NCBI RefSeq assembly: GCF_032884065.1
Contig: NC_088866.1
Location: 27,844,440 to 27,908,439 of the forward strand
Direction: 5' to 3'
Source: Artemia franciscana
Lineage: Eukaryota > Arthropoda > Branchiopoda > Anostraca > Artemiidae
DNA: 64,000 nt
The position numbers and the translations under genes were made by a program. Each line of letters begins with the position of its first letter. Within the stretch, counting starts at the first letter, position 1. Below, one piece after another: positions 35,350-45,845 of this stretch. The notes below the pieces were generated by a model. That model was not told where the DNA came from, did not search any database, and saw only the letters and a program-made list of their open reading frames with translations.

Positions 35350-36690
35350 AACAGGTTTTTTCAACTGAAAGTATAGAGCAACATTCAAACTTAAATTGAA
35401 CAAAAATTATTGCGTATATGAGGTGTTTACCCCTCAAGAACACCTCACTCTTTACACTAAAAATTTCCAGTACCTTAAAAAAAACTTCTTGCTGTTGTAA
35501 TTAAACTAACATAGTTATCAAGAGTCCTTTTTAAAAGATTGAGACACAATAATAAAATTTAGCGTAAAGAGCGAGAAGTTTTAGAGGAGTTGCCTCCTCA
35601 GATTCGTAATAATTTCTTAGGGTTTTAAGTTTTAATGTTGCTCCTTACTTTCAGTCGAAAAATCTTGTTTTTTATTCAATTTCTGATCGTTTTCTAAATA
35701 GTGCCAGGAAATCCGGCTACTCTTCCACTGTAAAATCTCTCCTCCACTAGGATTTATTCCCTAGACAATTCAATCTTGTTGAAAATTTACCCCAGACAAT
35801 TACCCTTAACATCTCCACGCGCAAAATTGAGACAGAAAAGAGAAAGCAAGACATAAAATAATTTCGTGTGCTAAGTCTGTCAAATTCACCCAGTGTAAAA
35901 CTTCTGAAAAATTTACCCCCTGGAAACTTCCCTCCCCATGGAAAATTATCTCCGACGAAAATACCACCAGGAGAAGACCCCCCCCCCTCGAAGGATGTTT
36001 GCATACTTCCCAAGAACAAATGCTATAAGTAAGAAATATGCGAATTTTGTAACTTAAATACCTATCCTAAGGGGATGTGGGAGGGTCATGATATCCCCAA
36101 AGGCATAATTATTCGGCCTTTAAACTATGCTTCACAAAATGGCTATCTCAAAATTTTGATCAGACGATTTTGAGAAAAAAGGGGATTTGGAGTGGGCCTA
36201 ATTGTCCTCCAATTTTTTCGTCTTTAAAAAAGGGCAATATAACTTTTATTTTCCCTTCGAATGATCCCCCTCACGATATTCTAGAACAATTTGGTCGATA
36301 CGACTACCCTTGGGGAAAAAAAAACAGGGATCGGTGATCTTTCTTTTGATAGAAAATTCGAAATTTCACATTTTCACAAATTTCACACCTGTAACTCCTA
36401 CAGTAGGGTTACCTGATCCACTGAGCCTGATCGTGAGATTTTCATTAAGGTTTTATGGCTTTTAGGGGATGTTTCGCCCTTTTCCAAAAATCAGGCAAAT
36501 TTTCTCAGGCTCCTAACCTTTGATGGGTAAACTTATTGAAACTTGTATATTTGAAACCAGCATAAAACACCGATTCTTTGGACATATCTGTTGGTATCAT
36601 AATTCAATTGTTTTTTATTTTCAGTTACTATCCAGCCGGGTCCCTCCTTGCTTGCAGTTCGTTACCACGAACGTTTTGATATAAAATCCA
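35350..36690 (-). repeat. Interspersed repeat family A, reverse copy
   Basis: Read on the - strand it begins with the GTTCGTGGTAACGAACTG word (36655-36672), then 'ACGAGCCTGAG..AATTTGCC' near 36510, the 'GAGATAGCCATTTTGTG' module near 36140, a 'TTTTCC/GGAAAATT' stretch at 35740-35960, and a hairpin-forming end at 35350-35670 ('GAAAGTA..GAGCAACATT' against 'AATGTTGCTCCTTACTTTC'). It is colinear with 42530-44255. Confidence 0.75.
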
Positions 36691-37010
36691 TAGGAGTGAA
36701 TGACGCAACCAAAATATCCGCAGATATTTAACCATTGTTGATGGTTAAATATCTGAATGGTTAAATCACTTCTTATTATGATTTGAAAGTGAGAGAAATA
36801 TATATTTAAAATAAATTCTCAAGTGTAGAGTTTATTAAGGATTTTACTGTACGATGCAGAATTATTATTTCAAATTTCGCTCAAAAGTAACAATTGACCT
36901 TTTTTGAGGGGAAGGGTGTCTGCTCATTTTGTCAGCCTGTTAAAAGTAAGAAGGATGAATACTATTTAACATTTGGGAAAACTGAGATAGAGGATGGTGC
37001 ATCTTCATAC
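36690..37010 (-). repeat. Flank shared in inversion with 50540-50857
   Basis: 'CTATCTCAGTTTTCCCAAAT', 'TTCTTACTTTTAA', 'ATTCACTCCTATGGATTTTA' appear here in reverse complement and in the same order at 50540-50857. Because the neighbouring family A 5' end is also shared at the same junction, this is a duplicated segment and not two independent insertions. Confidence 0.7.
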
Positions 37011-37369
37011 TAGGAGTACTAATTAAGATGTTTTAATGTCATTGTTTTATCTATTGGTATTATTTTAAAATGGAGTTGAAAAAAAATCAAGGTACTAATA
37101 GAAGAGATGAAACGTTTATAGAGGCTATTTCTCAGGTTCTTAGATCATGTAAATTATGAACCACACTTTCTGTCAGAATCAGTGAGTGTAATGAAATAAT
37201 TCTCTTCTAGAAAGTTCAAAAGAACATAAAAACAAAAATATTATAAAATTAGCGTGTAAAAAAGATAATCACTTTCCTCTAATTAGATCAATTTGAAGCA
37301 TTTATTTTCTGATTAAAAGGGTTAGGTCTATAGTGACTCATTTTGGACATATTTAGGTGTACTGTTTCC

Positions 37370-37770
37370 TGTATGACCCTTCATATGTCTGAATAAGTTA
37401 AAATCAATGTATCGCAATTATATAGTTTTCCTCCCATGTGAAATTCCTTATGGGTAGATAAATAAAAACGGCAAGAAATCATTTTTTTTCTGTAGCATAT
37501 ACTTACGAGCGTTTCTTCTGAATGAAGTTTAACACCCCTGGTTAAATTTGCAAAGGAGATTAGTTGCTTTCTGCATATCTGCACTTATCAGGTTGTTACC
37601 CTGTTTGAATTTTCATATGGCTTGACAAAGAAGGAAAGACCTTGCGAGCAAAACATTTGTTGTATATGGTGGACTTGTGGGGTTTTCCTCTCTAAGTTAT
37701 CATATGCCTGGATACCAATACTTTAAACTAGATAGTTTGAAGCATATTCAATATGCATTAAAAAACAGAC
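37370..37770 (-). pseudogene. C2H2 zinc-finger protein pseudogene
   Basis: Read on the - strand, one frame gives SRHMIT, then KPHKSTIYNKCFARK and SLSSHMKIQTG; another gives FYLSTHKEFHMGGKLYNCDT. These match C2H2 fingers joined by TGEKP-type linkers (HMxxHTGEKPyxC), but the first finger has both cysteines changed (KPHKS..Y), linkers are altered (RGKP, GGKL), and stops and a frameshift separate the pieces. At least two or three fingers can be traced. The gene is dead. It lies 0.6 kb upstream of the BTB gene on the opposite strand. Confidence 0.5.
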
Positions 37771-38260
37771 ATCTAGTAATTCCAAGCTGACTTATAGTCA
37801 TAACTGTGAATAGAACCAAAATCATAGGAATGATAAGTTCACTGATGTTTTAAATAGACGATTTTGTTTTGTTTCGAGTAATAACCGGCTTCTAGGTGTA
37901 AAATTTACCTTTGATCAATAAAAATGAAGATTTACTACATACTGTCTTGAAATTTAATAGCACGGATCTTTGCAATCCGGACGATTATTTTAGTACTTTT
38001 ACTGCCACTCTGCTACAGGTGTCAATAAGAGAATCGAAGAGTTAGAACATAAGTGAATTGGCTCCCTATATTTCATTATCTTCAATAATTAGATTTTAAT
38101 ATTATTTTGTGTGTTTTCATTGAAAAAAAATAAGAAAATAAAACATATTCCCCCTCTCCAATGAAAAGAAACACTTTCATTACTTTGTCAAAATTTGTGA
38201 CAAAAATGAAAGACCTTAATCTAAGTATTTTTTTAAGACGATAACATAGAAGTGTAATTT

Positions 38261-38281
38261 TTCTTTTTCTTTTCTCTTAGG
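38261..38281 (+). promoter_or_regulatory. Splice acceptor upstream of the BTB gene
   Basis: A pyrimidine-rich tract ending TTTTCTCTTAG precedes GTCTACGTAAAACGC at 38281, about 70 bases before the start codon. The same acceptor is kept at about 40901 in the 5' pseudogene copy. This implies an upstream, probably non-coding, exon outside the part I can identify. Confidence 0.6.
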
Positions 38282-38353
38282 TCTACGTAAAACGCTGGAA
38301 TCGAAGAACAAATCATTCATAGATATTGACTTTTATATTACATTGGTATAACC

Positions 38354-39130
38354 ATGGAAATGTACAAACCCTCGGCATTTATGAGAGTTTTGTCCGTTCT
38401 GAATGAACAGGACAGCCCGGTAATGACAATTCGGTGCAACGGTGGTTATGTTGAAGCAAAGAAGATCCACTTAGCAGCAATCAGTGAGGTATTCAAGAAA
38501 ATGCTCGACTCCAAAAAGCTGGGAAAAGAAACAAATCTAATTGAGGCAGATGATGTAGATTTTGATACAATGAAAAGTATTATGGATTTTTATAAAGAAG
38601 GAAATGTTTCCAACTATGAAGGATTAAATAGAGATAAGTTTTCATACATAATTGAGAAATACAAGTTTATTGGCATTAAGGAAGAGATTGCGGAAAATGT
38701 GCTGGACAAATATTTTGAAAAACAAGATATTGAAATTCTTGAATCTATTTTTTTTACTTACACTGGCCATAATCAAAAAGCCAAAGCTATACAAGAGCTT
38801 GCTCTTTTGATAATAAAAGGGAAGGAAGGACCTGACTTTGTTGGTGATTTTTGTATCATAGATTTCTTTGAACTATCCCGAATATGCTGCCAAGCCTTAA
38901 ATGGATGGGACATATCTAGATTTAAAGGATTTTTGGATACACTCTTCAAGTGGCAAAACAGAGATTCTGAGAACAGATCAATTCCAGGATTAGAAATAGC
39001 TGGAATGATTGATATAAATGGATTTTCATGCTATGATGTGAAATCTGTGCTAAAAGGATTGAAGCTTCCTCAAAAATTACAAGGATTCAAAAAGATTATA
39101 GAAAAAACTTGTGGTTGTGGATGCACTTAA
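38354..39130 (+). CDS. BTB/POZ domain protein
   Basis: A 258-residue intact frame with a strong start context (AACCATGG). Residues about 19-110 form a BTB/POZ domain: a beta-hairpin with SPVMTIRCNGGYVEAKKIHL, the H-AAISEVFKKML helix corresponding to H..vLa..S..F..ml, and a D-DVDFDTMKSIMDFYKEG segment. The following ~100 residues are helical and could be a short BACK-like region. The C-terminus ends in a Cys-rich CGCGC tail. There is no Kelch, MATH or zinc-finger domain. BTB proteins of this size often act as dimerising adaptors for Cullin-3 ubiquitin ligases or in transcription; which applies here is not visible. Two broken paralogues lie at 40565-41322 and 49402-49827. Confidence 0.85.
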   Translation: MEMYKPSAFMRVLSVLNEQDSPVMTIRCNGGYVEAKKIHLAAISEVFKKMLDSKKLGKETNLIEADDVDFDTMKSIMDFYKEGNVSNYEGLNRDKFSYIIEKYKFIGIKEEIAENVLDKYFEKQDIEILESIFFTYTGHNQKAKAIQELALLIIKGKEGPDFVGDFCIIDFFELSRICCQALNGWDISRFKGFLDTLFKWQNRDSENRSIPGLEIAGMIDINGFSCYDVKSVLKGLKLPQKLQGFKKIIEKTCGCGCT

Positions 39131-40111
39131 GGGTAATTGGCACTTGAAAAGTTTGTTTTTTTTTGGAAAAATTAGAGGTGATTTTTTTGGTGTACTATAA
39201 AAGATTATTATTAGAATTAGACATTTGTGACAGAAATAGCAAGAAATATAAATAATTGAGGTATAAGGCTTTGAAGTTAAAGAAAATGTCTCACCAAATG
39301 AATGAATAGTGCACTAAATATATGAATCAAGTTGCTTTGGGGCTAAGAACTTCTACTGAGACTGTACCACTAACAGAAATTAATGTATTCAAATCGAAAT
39401 TGATATTACTTTATTAGAATTTTTGTTTAAAAAATAGTCTTTAAGATTCAGCCGTATTTTCTCTAAAATTATTTGAAGTATACAATTTGAAAAAATATAC
39501 AAATATATTCAAAGACTCTTACTTTTTCGTTGCAAATTCAAGGGGGCGAAGTATAAACTAAGATGCTGTCTGTGTTTTCTCAAAGACTATAAATAAGTTT
39601 CCTTTCTGTCATCAGTTAACTATAATCTTTACTAGTGAGACGGAGAATTGAGGATTGTTGATTTATGAAATGCAGGGTGCCTACTAATTTCAGTATATGT
39701 TATAGAGGATTTGCATTTTAAACAGTTATTGTTAGACAGGATTTGTATTTCTATACAAAATTCCTAGTAGTAAAATAGTTAAGCATGATCTTCCACTATC
39801 AAACAAGTCTTTTTGTACATCAAAAATTTCTGACAAAACAAAATGCTCCCTTACTGGACATATTTTTTTTTTAACATACCACTTTTCGCCAAAGTGACTG
39901 CCTATCTAACAAATTACTTATCTAGAACCAAATCTACTTAACTACGTACTTTCTACTAACTTTTTACATTTTAAACTGTATTTTTCAATGTTGGTTGCTA
40001 TTTTCCGAAGACGACTATCTGGAAAGTTTCTTGAAATTCTCTGCAAGTTCGTATTCTTTTATCTATAAACGATTTTCATCTTTCCTTACTTTTTCGCTAA
40101 AAAAAGTAATT
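39131..40111. other. 3' flank of the BTB gene, then AT-rich sequence
   Basis: From the stop to about 39480 the sequence ('GACAGAAATAGCAAGAAATA', 'TTAGAATTAGACATTTGTGA') is shared with the region after the 3' pseudogene at 49828-50520, so the duplication included the 3' flank. I could not fix a polyadenylation signal. Beyond 39480 I see no gene. Confidence 0.55.
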
Positions 40112-40181
40112 TTCGCTAAAAGATATATTGGCTGTGGAGCCGGGTAACTGCCGCATATATTTAACACTTATAGTTTTTAGC
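40112..40181 (-). repeat. ~65-bp repeat, inverted partner of 28783-28855
   Basis: Contains 'GATATATTGGCTGTGGAGCC' and 'GGTAACTGCCGCATATATTT'. It lies directly beside the RT remnant. Confidence 0.6.
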
Positions 40182-40189
40182 CCATCTTC

Positions 40190-40545
40190 AATTTGAAAGT
40201 GGTGCCTACCTGCTTGCCTGCTAAAACGGAGCTTTCCACTCGAAAGCAGAAACATGGTTTGATGAAACAAAAGCTTGGCTGCACAACTTCAGATACTCCT
40301 TTCTGACATAGGCTATATAACTCCACTTCACTTCGCACACCATAGGCTCTGGCTCGTGGATAAGCAAAAACCATTGTTTTTGGCCCCAAGTAAGAGTTCT
40401 GCGGAGCTTTCCAGAATGTAATGTCTTACTCATCCATCCGGCCTGAGGTCCACACTTTCCGTAAAAACCGCACAGGTTAGACCATTACCAGTTTCCAGGA
40501 ATAAGCTGAGATCGTCGGCATAAGAAAAAAAAATAGAAACGGGAC
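40190..40545 (-). pseudogene. LINE reverse-transcriptase scrap (YADD region)
   Basis: The - strand gives SYADDLSLFLETGNGLT near 40530-40480. Then, after a frameshift and about 48 codons downstream, it gives KTMVFAYPRAR near 40375. A YADD box followed about 50 residues later by KT.VMVF is the usual spacing in LINE RTs. Stops and frameshifts make it a fossil. The family cannot be told from this much. Confidence 0.5.
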
Positions 40546-40564
40546 GAAACCAAAGTGTTGCTCT

Positions 40565-41322
40565 CGCAACACAATAGCGTGGATTTTTGCAATCTGAATG
40601 ATTATTTTAGTACTGCCACTCTGCTACAGTTAGATCAGAGAATGGATGAGTTAGAATATGGGTGAATTGGCTTCCTACATTTAATTTTTTTTCAATAATT
40701 AGATTTTTACAAGTGTTTTTGTGTTTTTTCATTGAAAAGAATAACAGAATCAGAATATCAAAATAAAACATATTTTACCTCCCAATTAAAAGAAAAACTA
40801 TCATTGCCTTGTCAAAATATGACACAAGAATGAAACAATTGAGTCTAAGGAGTATTTTAACTAAAGTATAGAAGTACAATTCTTCTTTTTCTCTTTTCTT
40901 AGGTCTGCATAAAACGCTGGAATGAAGGAAAAACGCATTCATAGTTATTGGCTTTTATATCATATTGTCATGACAATTCGTAATGACAATTTGGTGCAAG
41001 AGTGGCTATATTGAAGCCAAAAAGATCCATTTAGCAGCAATCAGTGAGGTATTCAAAAAAATACTAAACTCCAAAAAGCTAGGAAAACATAAAATCTCAT
41101 TGAGAAAGATGATGTAGATTTTCATACAATAAAAAGTATTAAGGATTATCATAATGAAGGATATATTTCCAACTATAAAGCTTTAAATAGAGATCTTTTT
41201 GTACAAATAGTTGAGAAATATATGTTTATTGGCATTAAGAAAGAGATTGCGGAAAATATGCTTGATAATTATTTTGAATAGCAAGTTATTGAAATTCTTC
41301 AATCTATTTTTGTCAAATGTAT
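40565..41322 (+). pseudogene. BTB gene paralogue, 5' part only
   Basis: Colinear with 37960-38755 of the intact gene. It includes the promoter-side sequence ('CTGCCACTCTGCTACAG'), the intron acceptor (TTTTCTTAG|GTCTGCAT at about 40901) and the BTB coding part ('GGCTATATTGAAGCCAAAAA', 'GCAGCAATCAGTGAGGTATT'). The start codon and about the first 20 codons are deleted, frameshifts and an in-frame TAG (TTTTGAATAGCAAG, 41274) break the frame, and similarity ends abruptly near 41322. Retention of the intron boundary shows DNA-level duplication and not a retrocopy. Confidence 0.85.
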
Positions 41323-41393
41323 AAAAAAACTCCAATTCCGTTACTTAGTCTTTGGCCCCGTTAAAAGTAAAATAAAAGACAAACTATTTGTTT

Positions 41394-41394
41394 C

Positions 41395-41488
<94 letters not shown>
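41394..41488. repeat. (AT)n microsatellite
   Basis: Two long AT runs separated by a short interruption. Confidence 0.95.
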
Positions 41489-41491
<3 letters not shown>

Positions 41492-41655
41492 GTTATATTA
41501 ATAGTTATTGTTTTATAAAATGATATAAAACTTTCTGCTGAATAAAAAAAAAATGTTGTGAGGTACTAATTCTCTAAGAGATAGATGAGAGTTATATTTT
41601 GAGAGATTAAGCATGACAATAGGGATAGATTTAGGAGATCTAAAGTCTTATTACA

Positions 41656-42141
41656 TTATGCAGGAGTTAATCCCCGTATATTACCAGTCATTTGATCGTG
41701 ATGTAAAAAAAAAATATTATCTACTATTACCTTTTCACAAATATGACAGCTTTTAATAGCTTTATTATTCCAATTTTCTCGTACTTGTTCATGATCTCTC
41801 TGTCTATTTTTATCCTCATTGGCTATATCTGTACACACCTCTATTATGGTAGTTACAAAATGTCCGCTAGCATCTCCACCGAAATATTCGTAATATTTAT
41901 TTTGTGTTATATCTAAAGAACAACCTACTTGGAATCTATAAGCAAATAGCTTGTGCTTTTCTGCTTTAATCGCCTTTTTACCTTTCTTTTGATTAAATTC
42001 TTCATTATGCGATTTAAAATCAGCTATGATACAGTAAGGTACTTTCATTTGTTTAAATATATTTTTAAATTCAATTTTAGGTCCTATTTTTGTCATAATG
42101 ATGTCAGGATCTTCACAGTTATCCCTTTTAGAATCATTTTA
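41656..42141 (-). pseudogene. Polinton/Maverick protein-primed DNA polymerase B, N-terminal fragment
   Basis: The - strand frame is open for about 160 codons. It has the N-terminal signature PKIEFKN-x-FKQMKVPYCIIADFKS, matching the exonuclease I region of Polinton-type PolB (P.viYADFE). It also has a later CHICEKVIVDN...HHDQMTGNIRGL segment, matching the CHIC...VRDHDHLTGKYRG zinc-like block of these polymerases. The exonuclease position normally DFE reads DFK, so the acidic partner is lost if the alignment is right. The polymerase palm is absent. This is a remnant of a self-synthesising transposon. Confidence 0.7.
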
Positions 42142-42529
42142 AATATTTTAGTCTTCTGTGAATTATTTTCCATGGTAGGTGCAAACAAAGATTTTCCGTG
42201 TATATTTAGTAATTTGATTTCTCAATAATCTACTTAAATCTTTAATTTAAACATAATGATTATCAAAATAAAGTAAATATATCACAAATGTAGCTGTTTT
42301 TCCATTGATCTTGGTTTTAAGAATATGAGCTCTAACCTGTCTTGATTTCGAAGCCGAACGCCTCTACCGAGTCCATTGAGTTTTGAATTAAAATGGAATA
42401 GTTGTGGGCACCAAGCCATGACTAATTGTAGAAAAAGCCAAGACAGGTTAGGTTCTCACTTAAACAAATTTTAATGTTATGTTTGTTTCCGAATTTACAA
42501 ATTTTTCGAAAATCCATTGGAAAATAAGC
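42142..42529. other. No gene seen
   Basis: AT-rich spacer between the Polinton PolB remnant and the family A repeat. Confidence 0.4.
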
Positions 42530-44255
42530 AATCAAACAGTTCGTGGTAACGAACTGTAGTAAGGAGCGACCCGGCTCAATAGTAAACGAAACTCTAAAAA
42601 ACGGAATTTCGATGCTAAAAGATAAATCAAAAGAATCGGATTTTTATGCTGATTTTAAATATATAAGTTTCATAAAATTTAGTCTTTGTCATCAAAAGTT
42701 ACGAGCCTGAGAAAATTTGCCTTATTTTGGAAAATAGGGGGTAACACCCCTTAAAAGTCATAGGATCTTAACGAAAATTACACCATCGCATTCAGCGTAT
42801 CAGAGAACCCTACAGAAAAAATTTCAAGGTCCAATCTACAAAAATGTGGAATTTCGTATTTTTTGCCAGAAGACAAATCACGGGTGCGTGTTTATTTATT
42901 TATTTTTTTTTCCCAGGGGTCATCGTATCGACCAATTGGTCCTAGAGTGTTGCAAAAGGGCTCATTCTAACTGAAATGCAAAGTTCTAGTGCCCTTTTTA
43001 AGTGACCAAAAAAATTGGAGGGCACCTAGGCCCCCTCCCACGCTCATTTTTTCCCCAAAGTCAACGGATCAAAATTTTGAGATAGCCATTTTGTTCCGCA
43101 TAGTCGACAACCATAATAACTATGTCTTTGGGGATGACTTACCCCCCACAGTCCCTGGGGGAGGGGCTGCAAGTTACAAACTTTGACCAATGTTTACATA
43201 CAGTAATGGTTACTGGGAAGTGTACCGACGTTATTAGGGGGATTTTTTTGGCTTGGGTGTGGAGTTCAGGGGAGGGGGCTATATGGGAGGATCTCTCCTT
43301 GGAGGAATATTTCATGGGAGAAGAGAAATTCAATGAAAAGGGCGTAGGACTTTCTAGCATTACTATAAAAAAAAAAACAATGAAAATGTAAACATGAAAA
43401 AGTTTTTTCAATTGAAAGTAAGGAGAAGCATTAAAACTTAAAACGAACAGAGATTATTACGCATATGAGGGGTTCTAAAAATACTCTAGCATAAAGAGCG
43501 AGGTATTTAGGAGGAGATAAATACTTCGCTCCTTATGCTTATTTTTTTTTTAATAATTTCAACTATTTGTTCTACGGCCTTTTTGATTCAGGGGTCATTC
43601 TTAAAGAATTGGGATAAAACAAGATTTAGTGTGAAGAGTGAGGTATTAACGAGGGGACCAACCCCCTCATATATATAATCAAAAATATAAGAATATAAAA
43701 GTTTGTTATGTAAGTTAATTCTTAAGTTACGTATTTTTTTTTTACTAATATAAACATTCGTTAAAAATAAAAGATCTAGTTGCCTTTTTAAGTAACCGAA
43801 AAATTGGAGGGCAACTAGACCTCCTTCCCCACCCCTTATTTCTCAGAATCGTCTGATCAAAACTAAGAGAAAGCCATTTAGCCAAAAAAAGAATTAATAT
43901 GCAAATTTCATTTTTATAATTTATGTATGGAGAGCCAAAATCAGACATGCATTAATTCAAAAACTTTCAGAAATTAAATAAAAAAAAAGTTTTTTTAAAT
44001 GAAAGTAAGGAGCGACATTAAAACTTAAAACGAACAGAAATTACTCCGTATATGAAAGGGGCTTTTCCTCCTCGACACCCTGCTCCTTACGCTACAGTTT
44101 GATTCTTTCTTGCAACTCTACTTTTTAAAACAATAAAAAACTTTAGCGTAAGGAGCGGGGTGTCGAGGAGGAAAAGCCCCTTTCATATACGGAGTAATTT
44201 CTGTTCGTTTTAAGTTTTAATGTCGCTCCTTACTTTCATTTAAAAAAAACTTGTT
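42530..44255 (+). repeat. Interspersed repeat family A, fullest copy
   Basis: Starts with the hairpin CAGTTCGTGGTAACGAACTG (42538) and 'TAAGGAGCGACCCGGCTC'. It contains the 'ACGAGCCTGAGAAAATTTGCC'-type segment, the single 'GAGATAGCCATTTTGTTC' module (43078) and a long 'ACAGTAATGGTTACTGGG' segment. It ends with the palindrome at 43990-44255. I find no protein. The 5' hairpin plus terminal foldback suggests a DNA-type mobile element. Confidence 0.75.
43990..44255. repeat. Terminal palindrome of family A
   Basis: The left arm (TGAAAGTAAGGAGCGACATT through GAAAGGGGCTTTTCCTCC to 'CTCCTTACGCTA') is repeated in inversion ('TTTAGCGTAAGGAGC' through 'CCTTTCATATACGGAGTAA' to AATGTCGCTCCTTACTTTCA). Arms of about 105-110 bp enclose a short loop near 44105-44145. 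The match is nearly perfect. Confidence 0.85.
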
Positions 44256-45061
44256 TTTTTATTTAATTCCTTTAAAGTCGAATTTATTTTCATAGGGTTT
44301 ACAATTTTGATTGTCTATAAACATGTTCGTCATTTTCTGGGTGAAGATAAGTGAGCATTGACAAAAGAAAGCATTTATTATCATTATTTTTATATTGATG
44401 CAGCCTTCATTATTATTTTTTTAATTCAGGCTATTCTTTACAGGTACCTCCCACATAATTTGGTAGTCTTGTCGTTCTATAATCAATTCCATCGACTATT
44501 TCAAATTGTAACCCTGATCTGTATGACTAATGTGTATATATTCCCGTGGTTACTATTTAGATGGCTTTGTTCGATGTCACTATTTTTTTCAAAAATCCAG
44601 GAGTAGCTATAATAATGAATAGGTTCGAGTTATTCCTTATCCTTCTGAGAATAAATTATTATACGTGTTGTAAATTGAAATCTGTATCGATCATTCACTC
44701 TATGTTTAAATCTCTAAGAACAGTAAAAAAAGTGGTCCAAAATCAGTTCCATTTAAATTCGCTAAAATATTAACAGTAAGAGAATTTTCTCTAATTCATT
44801 AAATAATTGGATTATTATCTCGCTATTTTTCTTTTTACATATACTCTGTGATATCTGGAACCTCTTTTGTTTTTTTCTTATTATAGATGAATTCGAAATA
44901 TCAATATTTCGTCCTTTTTTAACACTGTCTACCAGATGCATCTCGAATAAATTGTCAATTCCTTACAACATCCTTTTTATTAAATTCTATTTGATTATTA
45001 AATAACTTTTTACTTTATTCTTCACTTCATAATAGTTTCCAGCACTTGAAATCTGTTTTGT
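44256..45061. other. No gene supported
   Basis: Short hydrophobic frames on the + strand have no recognisable domain and the composition of AT-rich noncoding DNA. Given its position it may contain further, unrecognisable Polinton sequence. Confidence 0.4.
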
Positions 45062-45382
45062 TTAAAAAAAAAATTCAAGTACAGTAATATCCTCATTTCG
45101 TACACTATTTATTTGAAGTTTTAAATCTGAAATAGTTTTATTATTTTCTTTGATTTCGTTTTCTAATTTTACTTTTAATTCAGGTTCAATACTATTGCAA
45201 TACTGCTTTTTGTCTTTTTCTCTTTTTACATTTCGTGACCGTTGAATATCATGATCGTATGTTGAAATTTCATTATTAAGATGATTATTGATAGTATTGG
45301 ATATTTTAAATTTTTGGCCAATAGTCTTGAAATTATTGTGTTTGGCAAATGACCGCAACTCATTCATTCTATAATATACCAA
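45062..45382 (-). CDS. Hypothetical coiled-coil fragment, possibly Polinton-derived
   Basis: An open frame of 106 codons. Residues 1-30 (YYRMNELRSFAKHNN) vaguely resemble a SAP-like helix (elR.lAk...). Residues 60-100 are charged with leucine/isoleucine heptads (LKVKLENEIKENNKTISDLK) that suggest a coiled coil. It lies between a PolB and an integrase remnant of Polinton type, so it may be a leftover of that element. I do not recognise the family, and it could be a chance frame in AT-rich DNA. Confidence 0.3.
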   Translation of the reverse strand: MVYYRMNELRSFAKHNNFKTIGQKFKISNTINNHLNNEISTYDHDIQRSRNVKREKDKKQYCNSIEPELKVKLENEIKENNKTISDLKLQINSVRNEDITVLEFFF

Positions 45383-45845
45383 TTGATTTTTTACCTTGAA
45401 AAGTTTGGATTTTCACTGTAACAACTGTAAACAACTTTTAATTACTTCTACAATGTTTTTCATTTATTAAGAACTGATTTTATTAAACAAAATTCATAAC
45501 CTGAAAAAATAGTCAGGCTTGAGGAATTTTATTGCTTTCTATTTAATACTCTCGAGACTTTCTTGAGAATGTAGAACACAGTAAGTGTTTATTAGTATGT
45601 TTTATAATTTAAACTTTTTAAACATTTTAATTGTGTAATAAATTAAGATTTATTGTCTGCAATGTAGTAAGATTACTGCAACCGATTCTTTAGCTCGGAC
45701 AATTTCAAAAAGATTTGAAGTGACAATAATTAAAGGTATTTGCACATTTTATGGTTCCATGAAAAATAGTTAAAAAAAAAGGAAGCAATGACAAAAACCC
45801 TGGATAACAGGAAGTGGTATTTGTACTGGCAAGAGTAGGATATAA

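Noticed and set aside
35747..36019. Gly-rich 90-codon frame on the - strand
   Set aside because: Lies in the G/C-run part of family A and other copies do not keep it open.
44358..44773. Two hydrophobic frames as possible small membrane proteins
   Set aside because: AT-rich composition gives Ile/Phe/Leu runs; no start context, homology or conservation can be shown.
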